This document shows positions 1 to 12,800 of a DNA stretch of 64,000 nucleotides, one piece after another. The DNA lies in assembly GCF_003589595.1 (NCBI RefSeq), contig NW_020654810.1:6395791-6459790 (forward strand), in the 5' to 3' direction. The position numbers and the translations under genes are program-made. Positions within the stretch are counted from its first letter, which is position 1, and every line of letters begins with the position of its first letter. The stretch comes from Hyposmocoma kahamanoa (taxonomy: Eukaryota > Arthropoda > Insecta > Lepidoptera > Cosmopterigidae). The notes under the pieces were generated by a model. That model did not search any database. It worked only from the letters and a program-made list of their open reading frames with translations, and was not told where the DNA came from.

Positions 1-702
1 AACTGGTCAAAATATACTGTCAGCATCGGTACTTCCCGAAATAAGTGTATTCTATAGGGCAAACTTGAACGCTATACAAATTATTAGGAAGGAGTAAAGG
101 AACAATTTTTATAATATGTCCAGCCGGATCGTAGGAATTTTCCTTTATGTTAATAATAACAGCAAACTATTATTTGCAGAAAAAAATATATGCTTATACA
201 ATTATTCAATAAAACAAATATAACTGAAAGAAAAACATAGTACAGACAAGTCGTTAATATCAAGTGACATATTTTTCAAAACCAAAAAAGATGAACGCAT
301 CGGCAGTCAATCCTTATTCTTTTGTTCATTATTGCGAAGTAAAAACATCTATGATATTAAAAAAAATATTGCAATAAATAAAGCGACATCTTGGCAGCCG
401 TTGATAGCTGTAAAGGTACCAGGCTGCCGTTGGTATCTGTAAAGGTACCTGGCTGAGTGAAGAAAAACTTTCATAAGCTTCTCATAGATGGCGCTACGGC
501 AAAAAGCCATTATGTCTGAAGTCAAGTTTTTTTGCAAATGCCTCCCCTATTCCCTTTCACTGTTCCCTACCATTACGCTGTAGCAATCTCTGTATTGCAT
601 AATAAAAGTTTGCGAACAATACGTCCAACAATTTAACGGAGACTACCGGAAGTGGTACTCTAAATGTAGAAAATGAGAAGCCGATTGTCGACCTATACTC
701 AC
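1..702. other. UBE3B intron, repeat-bearing
   Basis: No exon found. Positions 360-540 contain a repeat in which a 'GCTGTAAAGGTACC'-type unit occurs twice in tandem, followed by TCTCATAGATGGCGCTACG. The same unit and tail recur at about 45455-45535 inside a foldback element, so this is mobile-element debris. Confidence 0.6.
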
Positions 703-821
703 CAAACAACTGTCCCATGATAGATTTGTAAACAAACATATTCAAAAACTGTGACATGTTAATGAAATCCTGCAGTTTGAATGGATCTTGCTGTTCATAC
801 ATTTCCATATCATCCAGGATT
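703..821 (-). CDS. UBE3B: UBE3B exon preceding the HECT-proximal region
   Basis: Acceptor TGTCTTTACAG and donor GTGAGTA. Encodes ILDDMEMYEQQDPFKLQDF and NMSQFLNMFVYKSIMGQLFG. The family has an ILDD-E-YE block followed by an LN-FV-K block here. Later exons with the HECT domain must lie left of position 1; nothing in 1-702 reads as UBE3B. Confidence 0.85.
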
Positions 822-3800
822 CTGTAAAGACACATAAAAAGGTACCAATGTAATTTATTTGCGTTTTTTACATTGACTGTAAGGAGAGGATTCAGTATCT
901 CGCCCATCCCGATGCCAACTGTATTGGTTTCCTATGCATCTGATACACAAATGCCCAAAAAAGTTTCTTATAAATTTCTCTGACATCACGACATATGGTT
1001 TTACCAACAAGCAAGTGATAATTGATAACGTAACATCAATAGCAACTGTATCGAAAATATTCATTCAGTAATCATCACCAATTGTAAGTTTCTAGCCACG
1101 GTATGATTTCTGGCAGCTTGAAGAACACATAAATCTGTCTACTTTCTTTCTTTTCATTAATTTTTAATAAGCGACTAACCATAACTGCTGTTTTAAATCT
1201 AGACACGTTTAATCTCCGATATTGAACGCTAGAGTTTCAGTAGAACTCGAAAGGCGGTCCATCAACGATAATACAATTCATTGGTATCTGTTTTTCCAGT
1301 CCAGTGTTGGTTTTCATACATGTGAAACTCAGTGTGATGATGTCTTTGTTCGATGGCAAGCAGGTCTAGAAAAGACTTCTAGGTCGAAGTTCTGGCCCTA
1401 AGTACAGAGGAAGAAGAGGATCTCGTGTATAGTAGTATTTTTTATGCTTGAGAAATCTTCTTTACTTTAATAGGCTATTATTGTTTTATATACCTTGCGA
1501 GTTACCAGACTCCCAGAAAAAAATCTTCTAGTACATATGTCGCATATCGTAAATTATACTTACGTAACATAGTGTGTCATGCAATCAGCAAAAAGAATCA
1601 GCATCTGAAACTCAGGTGCTGATGTCTTTGTATTTACAGCGAGCAGATCTAGGAAAGATTTCAGGCCGCAGTTCTGGCCTAGGGTACAGAGGAACTGCCA
1701 GAGGGAGTACAGGATCTCATCTTGATTGCAAAGACCTGGGGAAAGAGATTTAATTAAAGTTTAATTGTAATAAAAGATATCGAACTGCCTCCGTGGCCAA
1801 ACGGTTACCATGCCGGACTGCCACACAGAGGTCCCAGGTTCGATTCCCTGGCCGGGAGAAATAGTAGTATGGCCTACAATTATTTCTCTCGTGAGTTTGG
1901 GTGTAATTTGTGGTTGTCTATGTGTGTGTCCATGGCACCCGCGATACAGGGTTTTCCTAGTGCGGGGCTATGTTGAGTGTGTGAGTGTGTGTGCGTTATA
2001 TCGAGTTCCTACGTTTTGCGATTGCTACACATTGGAAAGGAAACCCATAATTTCGGATATAAAATCGCGTTATATTTGTTTTTCTAACAAACCAATTTTT
2101 CGTACTCTGCAGGTCCAATGATCATGTCTGACTGAGATGGTATTTGTTATCAAATAGAGGTGGTTATATCCAACATTAATGCAAAACAACCACCCTTTTC
2201 TGGATTGTAGTAACAAATATAGAGTGTAACGGAGACAAAAAACTTGCTAGAAAAGTCAGTGTTGTCAACCCTAAATCATAAAATCAGCTGTTTGTACTCA
2301 GGACAAAAACTTTGTACTTCAGATGTTGACCTCCATCGTTGATCAGCAAATAATACCCCATCAGTCACTTCTTTCGATCAATCATTATGTGAACGATGAT
2401 TAATTTTGCGGGTATTTTATTTCATTACTTCGAAAGTCGTCAAATTAAATTCCGTGTTTGATGGCCCAATATTTACATTTACAGAAAAAAGCTACAGCGC
2501 ATAGTTTACAAACAAGTGTCTGCCGAAACACCCTGGCCCGACCAATTTAGAAGTATTTTTTTGTAAATGACCAAATTAAACTAAACTTAATTAAGTAAAC
2601 ACATTCTACAACATGCGTTAATAACTTCACTAGATTAGTTTTATTTAATGCTGACGACTTACCTGTCAATATATCCAATTTTACTTGCGTCATTGTCTGC
2701 AAAGCGGTGTGATACATAGAACAGATAAGGGCCACCTTCGTGCAATCTGGCGATCCTAATTTCCTGTAGTTCTTGTGGGCGTTACCTCTGAAAAAACCAA
2801 AAGGAATTTCATAATAAATTAATTAAAAATAAATAAATAAAAGTAACCTCCCCTTTTCTAGACGCACTGCAAGGCCTCTTAGAATAGGGATTAGGCTATA
2901 GTTCACCATTCTGAATACGTGAATAGTTATTTTCGTTTTTAATGAAATCAGTCAGAGAGATGGGTTCCGGGCAAGGCACTAAAGAGATTCATCTTTATCT
3001 TAGCGATTTTAGCGCCATTCATTCGACGGGTTAAAAGCTCTTTGTTTCTTAAGTATCTACTATAAAAATGAAAAAAAAAAAAACTTTTTGATTTTATAAT
3101 TTGACTTAATTAAGTCTAAATATAGAATAAAGAAAACCTATAAGTGTGGAAATCTACTTTTCTCTATGTAATCTCCAAAGTCTTGTTTATCCAGAATTTT
3201 CCAGACTTTCGAAATTACAGTGATTTTACATCCCGGGAAGCGGAACTGAAAACCTATCTAGCACACATACCCTTACCTATTAGTTCTAGCTTCGATAGCT
3301 CTTCTAATAAAAGCAGCTGGATTGTTACTCTGTACTGGAGTGGAAGGTTGAGACGGCCCAGCGCCTTCTTCCCCACTCACACCAGCTTCCAACATTTCCT
3401 TCAATGGCGCAGCGACTAGTTTCTTCAGCAATGGAGCTCCCCACAACAAGGATAATTGGATACGGAGGTTCCCCATAGTGGGAGGAAGGTATGTATCTAT
3501 ACCCTGTGAGAACCAACCAAGAACTGGATGCCAGTGGCTAAGGTTACTCTTCTTGCAGACTACATATTGTTGGCAAGAGTCCAGGAAGCGTGTTACCACC
3601 AACTGTTGGGCAACGAGAACAATGACTAAAATGTATGTTATATATATTAAACACTACGCTTGGAATTGCACCCAAGAACGTGGACATAAGAGCTACTTTT
3701 AGCTTTAAGACATTCGTGGTTATTCACTAAATTATTGACACTAACAGTTTGGGCCATTTAGCATGTCAAAAGCAGTCATTGACCAGACTTTCATTTCGAA

Positions 3801-6800
3801 GTCACAATTCGACAGCGACCGATCACCGATCTCTATAACTTTGTCGAAATTTTGGCTTCGCTTGAGTAACATAATAAAAGCCAAAGAATAATTTATATGC
3901 TGTTAATAACCATTTTTATAATTATAATAATTTACTATGTTAATCATCATTTTAATGATATACACGTTTAATGAAGACAAGCAATATGAATTACATTACA
4001 ATTCATAATCAAGAATTTCAACAACTTACCACAAAAGTAGGATAAAAAGTCTCAGGCGAAGTATGGTCTCTCTCCGCATGAGCCAATTGTATAAGATTAG
4101 CCAACAGACATAGCGCGTAGTTGCCTTCAAGCGTGTTGAATACAATGCGCATATTTTGATCTGTGCTGAGGAACTCCACGCATTTGTCGAACATTGAATG
4201 CTGCCGGAACGCCGCCATTGACTAGAAAGCAAAAATTATAAGATGTCCACCCTCTGGGAGTCCTCAATGTAACTTCTTTCACTCTTATTTTATTGAACTC
4301 GAGGTAAGTGGACTGTATACACAAATTATTCCGCATTTATCTTTCTCATGATCGAATTCTTAACTTTAATTCGTCTGTCTTAATTGTCTCCTTGGAATCC
4401 AGTAAGATTTTTACTACTGTACCTATACGGTGTCTCCCACACCGTACCGGTCTAATTAATGAGCCGCAGGCGCTACCGGCCAATCATAGCACGCGAATTT
4501 TCTGGCGAGATTCATGTCCACTTGCACTAACGTTAAGAACTTAAACGTTTGTTTAAATTGATAAGTCACTCTTAACGTAATGTATTAAGTGTTTTTTGCA
4601 TTGCAAGCACTGGTTTAGTACATACTTAAGGTTAGTGCGAGTGAGCATCAGGGAGCCTCCCATAACCTTTCCAAAAAAAAATCTTATTTCAATGTAAGCT
4701 AAAGTAAGCTTATTAAAATATTACTCATATTCGTACTATGATGAACCTGTCAACCAAGTAATGTATTATTGCAAAAGTGATTGAAAGATCGAATGATTTC
4801 CCAATATTGTCTATTGCTTACTAAAAATAGGAAAGATATAACGCTATGTAAACTATATACTGCCATCTCTTTCTTTTTTGATGTTCCGAATCGTCTTATC
4901 GTAGTATAATGTTTAAGCACTTAATGTTATTTACATTCAGAGAATTTTCACTGTTAAAAAAAGAAAAGTATGTAATAATAAAATCTATTTAAATTTTAAA
5001 ATTACGTTGTTTTCAATAATTATTCTGCATTTTCATGTAGAAAAATAAATAAAACAAGCTGATTCTTGATAGTCACGTTGTGATTTCAGAACTATAGTCT
5101 ATAGTCAACTGTTGGTGTCGCCAGGGAGCATTTAGATGGCGCTGTTATAATTTTACGAAATAAACATCGCGTATTTTTATTTAACGAAAAATTATTTACT
5201 ATGTGATATTAAATAAAAAAATAGACAAAATATTGAAGAGATATATGTAAATAAATAAGTTCAACTTAACTTTTAATCGTTACAAATCAATATTAAGACA
5301 ACAAAACTGAAAATAATATTTGTTTCCATTGTATCCGTGTAACTATTTTAAGATTGCTAAATTTGACATAAGAGCAATATTACTTTAATGTTAAAGTCAC
5401 GTCATAGTACGAACTGAGTGAATGATAATCCCAATGCTGCCAAAAAACATCATAGTTTTAACATTACAATAAGCTTACTTTAAGCGCGTTATGGTACGAA
5501 AAGTCAATGTAAGGTTAAAGTAATATTGTTTTAAGAGGTTGTGGTAGCACCCAGTCCTCCTCGCTCCACACACCACACCGCCCATGACAGAACAATTGTT
5601 CTAAATTGTTCTGGAAAGATAATTATCTTTCCAGTTCTTTTTTTTTCATAATACCAAGTGACGAGACGAACAAGTCGTGCGCCTGGTTATAAGCGACACG
5701 CCTATCCAGAGCTTTAAATTGCAAAGATCTTATGTATACTAACTGCTACTGCACCTGTCACCTTGAGATATAAATTGACAAGTCTCACACAGTGCCTATA
5801 ATTTCACCAGCACCCTTACCCTTCTAAACCAGAACGCAGTAATACTCACATTACTGCTAGGCGGCAAAAATAGGGACGAACTCATCCACAAGAAGCTCTA
5901 CTGCTACTACAGTGCCTTGAGCATGAGTTTTCAGTGACAATTACAGCTGGCGGCCGCGTAAATTATATTTTGCAATTTTGTATGGAAAATTTTAAAGCGC
6001 TCTTGGAGGTCAGGGGGAGAAGTAACATTTTAAATATAATATTATAACGCAGTCGTTAAACTAAACAAAACTTGTATGGTGTTCTGTAATTTTTTTTTTA
6101 ATAGCAATATTTGAATGTCATTACCTCAGAATAACCTGCTCCACAGTCCGGATGTTTAGTCTGTTTCTATACAAAATGATAAGATATTATAAAAAGAAAT
6201 TACCTCAGGCGAAATCTGTTGCATATGATACACTAACGTGGGCACAGATAATATCTGTATTATGTACATAGTCAGCAACTTTTCAGAAAACTGTGCTGAG
6301 ACCAAAGGTCGCAAGGATAGTGTCACTATGGCGGCCAGAGCCACATTCTTGAGAACCACCTTTTCACGACACAAACCTCGGAGAAGAAGCGACTGGAAAT
6401 AAGTTTGAAATAAACTTTATTAAAAAAAATTTCAAAATGAAGTTTTTCTAAATTTATACTCAGCTAGATATCACAAACATATAGGATATGAAACGATATA
6501 AATTGGAAAACATATAACAATCTCAATCACGTCTGTAGGGCTAGTAGAACAGGGCGCGATATGCAAGAGCGACGTAAAGCGCGGATCTTAAAGCGAGAAT
6601 AGCAGTATCTCGCGCTTTATATTGCTCTCGCTTAAGTCGCTGTTATGCTAGCCCTACTAGTAATATAATTAATCGATATTGTACAGGAATATAAACTAGC
6701 TTTTATCGAATTTAAACCATATGTCTACAACAGTAGAGTAGGATCTTAAGTCGCAATTAAGTAACCTATAACCCATTTAAAATTTTGCAATCAACTACCT

Positions 6801-9800
6801 AAGATATAGAATGGCGCCGGTGTAATCGCGCCGCTACAATGCGAATACGTGGTCATGCGATCTTGTTTTCCTCTGTACTCTAGGTACTAGTAGGTATTAT
6901 TATTATATTTAATTGATATGTAAATTACTTAATGGTCTTGTATTTGGCTAAATTGTAATGTATTTATAATGTACATTACTAATGCATTATAAATGAAAAA
7001 AAAAAATGATGCTTAAAGAATAATTACATAGTGGTCATATTATGATTATTATGCAAGTATAAAATGAATTTAGCTAATTTTAAATCTCTCATTATCTACT
7101 AATATACATTTCATGGGGTTACACTACTTTTGCGCTAATAGTCACAATTATAACCATACTCTTTCTTAAATACATTTTTAAATATGCACTTGTGTGTGCG
7201 TAACAATAATATACATACCTTCAATGTTAAATAATATCCTTTATGAAATAAGGATCCCATTATATTTGCACACAACTGTGTCATGCCTCCACGAAGCTTC
7301 TCAAAGTTCTTCGACCTGGTCAAGGCCCAGGTGTTAGTAGCAGTGAATGCTATGAGAGTGTGTAGATAGATCAAGATACTCTGCATGTCTACTGGTGACT
7401 CTGGTTTCATTTGTTCTAAGTAAACGCAGCATTTGTATAGAAGGTCTTTAATGTGTGCAATCCAAGGAAGACTGAGGGATAAAAGAAAATGATTTTTTGT
7501 ACAAAATAATAGAATAGAATACAATTGACGGCAAAGTATTTGAACGCGAGCTTAGATTTTGCGAGGTAAGGTGTGGAGGGCGCCCACGCATCTGGCAATC
7601 CGTGCGCAGAAAATATAATAAGAAACAAGAGGAGAAAACTTGAGACAGATCTGACATTGAGAAGCGGTCGATGGCGACTGACGGGGCAGAAGGCGGCGCG
7701 GCGGTCGTCACACCGCTGCACTGGGCGATTTTCAACTTTTGGTATAAATGTGAATTTAATAACCATAGGGTTTTAGTTGAAAATCAAAACTTTGCATTTT
7801 CTCTGTAGTACTTAAAGAGAAATATCTCCATATAAAAATTATGCACAAAGTTAGATATTTCATTCCTAAATAATTCGTTTTCGACTTTTACTTTAGCCTG
7901 TTTTCAGGATTTTGTATGATCGGGTAAAGTCTTATATAAGAACAAAATATTGATTGCCTATACAATTGTAAACTAGTTTGTGAATGCGGGATCTATTAAA
8001 AGTGTTACATAGTTTCTGGCTTAAAAATGAAAAAATAAGAATAATTAGTTATAAAAAAAATATAAGAAATATGATTTGGTGAACATCCTACCAGCTTACC
8101 TGTACTCCTTATTCAAGAAGACACCAACATAAGACATCTTTACAGATTCAGAGAGTAAACTCTGTACAATGTATTTGCAGAGTTTCTCAAACCGTTTTTT
8201 GTCACGCTGCTGCTTAAACACCAAGAAAAGGCGGCAGGTAACACGGTACACATCTAAAGCTGGGATGAGTTCCAGTGCATGAGGAGCATCATCAGCACCT
8301 GTTGCAATAGGCTCAGGCAGAGTCTTGTCAAAGTCATTTCTGAAAAAGTTCCAAAATTCAAGTGATCAGGAATTTTGTCAAACCGCAGTTACACATTAAA
8401 TCTGATAAGAATGGTTCAAAGTGTAAAGTTTGGCGTGCTCTTCACTGTAGACTTTATTGGATTTATTTTATTGCCCAGATGTTCAGCATGCAGTTTTCGC
8501 AAATCGATATTGAAGTGACCAAATCTCCTATACTCTGATGTAAACAAATTTATTCTTGCATAATTTCTTGAAAAGTTGATAGATTCGGAGAAAAAAAAAT
8601 TCTTTTTGTAAGAGAAATATATATTTTATTTTTTATCTCAAAATATTCGAAAATGTAATGTGCGTGGGTTATTTACAGTATAGTTCCAATCACTTTCTAT
8701 GTAGAAAAAAATAATTCGTCTGCATGTACTTGCAGCTTTGTAAGTATAGATGCGGCAAAATTGCTAACCCTTTTATGTACTTTTTTTAATAAAATACACG
8801 AGCTTTGACTAAAGAAAAATTAATTTTAGTGTAATTTAGAGAGTGTTATAACAATAACATGAAAGTTAAGGAGAAACTAGTATATTGTGTTAAAAAATAA
8901 ACAACAAATCTAAAATTTTGACACCTTCTTACTTGTAAAGCTGCATGTACCTGAAGATGGATAATTTTTTTCTCTATAGATAATGATTGGACCTATATTG
9001 CAAATAAACCACACACATTACATTTTCCTACATTTCGAGATAAAAAATAAAATGTTACATAAAGGGCAGCCAAAGTTTGTGCATCCCCAAAACATTGCTA
9101 ATAGGATAAAAAATCTTTCCACTGGATCATTTTTTCTTGAGCTTATCTTGTTAAATAGGGTGTTTTAAATAAAAATTATGATTTGATAATATTTTGTTTG
9201 TACATTTGCACACAATTTAGGAACAATATACATCTTGCATTAATTCACTTTTCCACTTTTCTTAAAATCTTTTTCTGTTATTGCTTAATTTTTGTTTACA
9301 TTTTGGGACTTTGATTTCATAATTGAGTTTAAGTAAAAATTTGGGTTGCTCTAAGTTAGTGATATACCACCTTAAACGAAAAATTGACAATAACAATGTT
9401 TGACAAGAGCTTCTGTATATGAATGTACCCAAGTGATTACAAGAAAAACAATTCATTTGTTAGTTTTCGCATCCAAAGATATTTTTTGTTTGTTTTCTAT
9501 TACTGTACAGACGGCAACACATCAAGCTAGAAATTGACAGATCTTGTTCCATTGCATTGGAGGCAATATGCAGACAAGTGTATAAATTTTTGTGCTGTCG
9601 ACTTACAATAAAGTTTATAAACTATGTATATATATTATGTACGGACAACGGCATGCCAGATTACACATTTTTGTTCCAAAATCGCCTCCAGTGCAATGGA
9701 ACAAGATATGACAATGTGTAGCTTGATGTGCTGGCGTGTATACATAGTTTACAAATTTTATTAGTTATTGTTACATCATGCTTGAAAGCCACGGAATTGA

Positions 9801-12800
9801 TATCAAATTTTATAAATAATAAAACTTTTTCTAACTGGCTCAAGCTTTTTAAATCTTATCAGTAAGGCTTGAAACACTTGGGTGTCAATGTCGGCCTTGT
9901 GATTTCAATCCCTGTGGATTATATATTCTACTATATTGTGTCGCCTCTTAGTGAGAGACAAGACCTCACATATGAGTATAGAGTTTTAGCCCTCTTCGCC
10001 AACAGTTCACCCAACACGACATTTAACCCCCCAACCTGCCAAATATCCCCTAATTGAAATTGGCTTCTAGCCGGCTCAAGTTTAAACCTAATCTGTTGTT
10101 GAGGTGCCTACTACACAGATTAATGGTCTAAAGAATAGATTAGCTATAATAATTGATACACAGATCGAACATTAAGAAAAATTTCTTTAATCAGATTGGA
10201 CTCCAGCATCTGAGTCAGCAGATCTTACGAATTTCTTTAGGTGTGTGGATCTTTGTCGCAGATTTAATTAATTAAATGGCTTTTTCGCCGTCGTGTCCAA
10301 CTGTGAGGAACTTATGAAATTACTTCATATTCAATAATTTAGGTATCACAGATAGGAGGAAACGGCGGCGCACATCCTACTACAGTGCTCCGGCGTGGCC
10401 AACTACAGGGCGAAGTACCTTGGTGCCAATGTCGCTAAAAAAAAGTCTTCAACAAACTGACCAGGCTGCTGAGATTCCTGGAGGAGCTTGGGTGGCACGA
10501 GTAGGACCATGCACCCACCACACGCAAAATAGGCGCCTAGACGTCGAGTTGCGGACACCAGCCCGTTACTCCAAGTACCAAGTTCATATTCATAATTTTA
10601 AAGTTCACACTTCACTTTTTATTTTTATGGCTCCATCATTATGAGAAATGATGATTTTGCCAATGTCACGGTTGAAAGAAAAAAAAAAACACTCAAACGT
10701 AAATTAAGAACTGAAAACTTGGAATGAATTGTAACGCACTATCTCATGTTTCAACCATTTAATCAAAAGCTAAAAATATACTGCAATTCTTCAATTATTG
10801 TTCAACATTATTACTTCTTATTGGTTCATTGGTACTGAAAGGGAGGATGGGAGCTGGAGGGCAAGGAAATTGAAGTTCTGATGTCAAGGCCAAATACTGT
10901 GAGAGAAACTAAAGCTGCGAGACTTCGCTTGCTCCGACATGTGGAGAGAATGGGAGAGGATCATACTGCAAAGAGAGAGCTTATTTAACATATCCGAATG
11001 GACGCCAACCCGTCGGACGGCTTAGTTACCGCTGGAGCAATGAAATCTAGTGGCTGGCAGGAGCAGGCTCTGAACCAGGAACCGTGGAGGAATTTGGAGG
11101 CCAAGATTTTCTTTGGCTCACTGTGCCGCTGAAGTAAGGTTCATTTAGGTAATTAGCAGTGATCACAAGAGATAAATTTCTAGTCCCAGAGATGTGGTGT
11201 CATAAGTAAACTCTAACAATACATCCCAATAATAATCTCATGTTTTTTTTAATCTTATTTTTAAGGCATGTAACACTTGGGTGTCAATGTCGGTCTTGTG
11301 ATGTCAATCCTGTGATCCTGTGGATTATTCTACTCTATTGTATCATCTCGTAGTGAGAGGCAAGACCTCACATAATGAGTACAGTGTTTTAACCCTCTTC
11401 GCCATCGGGTCACCCAACGCAAGATTTATGTTGTAAACTCTTTATAATATTTGACAGATTTAGATGAAAAAATAAGTAGTCCTTGAGTGGAAAAACGTGT
11501 TTCTATTGAACCCATTCTTCTTCATTCATTCAACTGAAATTTATAAATTTAGCCTTTCAGTTTAGTATCTACAACTTGTGGCGACCGAGGTTACGAACCA
11601 ATAATTATGGACCGCGCTAAATTCCAAAGAACAGTCGCACGGCGGCTATTTTCAAAATGTTCCAACGACTTGGAAAGTGCGATCGCGGCCGGAACTAAAA
11701 AGGTGGTGTCCGCTTTATTACAGAAGCTGACCAGACATCACAAAGTCTTGAAGGAGATTGACAATAATATTTTATCTCTGTGGCTAGATATGGAGGATAG
11801 AGACGAGGCGGCTATGGAGGCCGACATAGATAGCGTGGATGCGTGTGAGAGAAGGTGGTATATTTTGCGGCATGATGCATTGTCTATGTTGAGTCCGCCG
11901 AAATCTGACGCATCGAGAGTTCTCCAGTTGGAGCCACAGTAAAAGAATTTGATGATGATGCTCCATCAGTACCCGAGTCGAAGCAGTCGAAATACCTAAA
12001 ATTACCATCTTTTGAGTTGCCGACATTTGACGGCCACGTGAAGAATTGGATTGGTTTTTGGGCGCAATTTCGGAAAATTCATGAGGCGCTTGAATTAAGT
12101 GATGATGACAAGATGCATTTTTTGTTGCAAGCAATAGAAAAAGGTTCTCCAGCAAGAGAACTCATTGGAAGTTTTCCTCCTTGTGGCGAAAATTATGAGA
12201 AAGCCATCACTCAGTTACGCCAAAGGTTTGCCAGATATGATTTAATTATAGATTATGTGAGAGAGGTACTTCATTTAGTCATCTCTAAAAGTGTGTCAAA
12301 ACTATCAATGAGATCTTTGTATGACAAGCTAATGACAAGTTGGAGTCTCTTGGCCTAACGCAAAACAGGTATGCTGCTTTATTATATCCATAGAGTCAGC
12401 GTTACTCGATGAGACGATGAGAGCTTGGAATAGATCCAACTTTCGTACTGAAAAAAAAAAGAAAATCCGCTTTCTCAGCTGTTGGAATTTCTCAAATTTG
12501 AAGTTGAATCGGAGGAGAGAATACGCGTTAATATAATAGAATAGCGCGTTCTGACACTACTTGTCTAAGCATACGACTGCATCGTGCTTAGCTATTTCTA
12601 TGAATGCTAGTCCTGTAAATGCTACTTCCACAAATGATAATAAGAGTAAGGAAGTAGTACAGACTTGTATTTGGTGCGAAAAAAGTTTTCATACAAGTTC
12701 AGAATGTACTACGGCAATGTGGGGAGCTATCTATTGAAGAGTATCGAGTGGCGGAGCAACGAATATTTAGAGTTATTCAGACTGATTATTTTGTCAATAA

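Noticed and set aside
1783..1860. A tRNA gene (A/B boxes)
   Set aside because: The same sequence occurs four times with a shared 120-bp non-tRNA body, so it is a SINE head.
11607..12358. A host gene in the UBE3B intron
   Set aside because: The LPxFxG...W..F motif, flanking LTRs and downstream DUF5641-like tail show it is retrotransposon gag.
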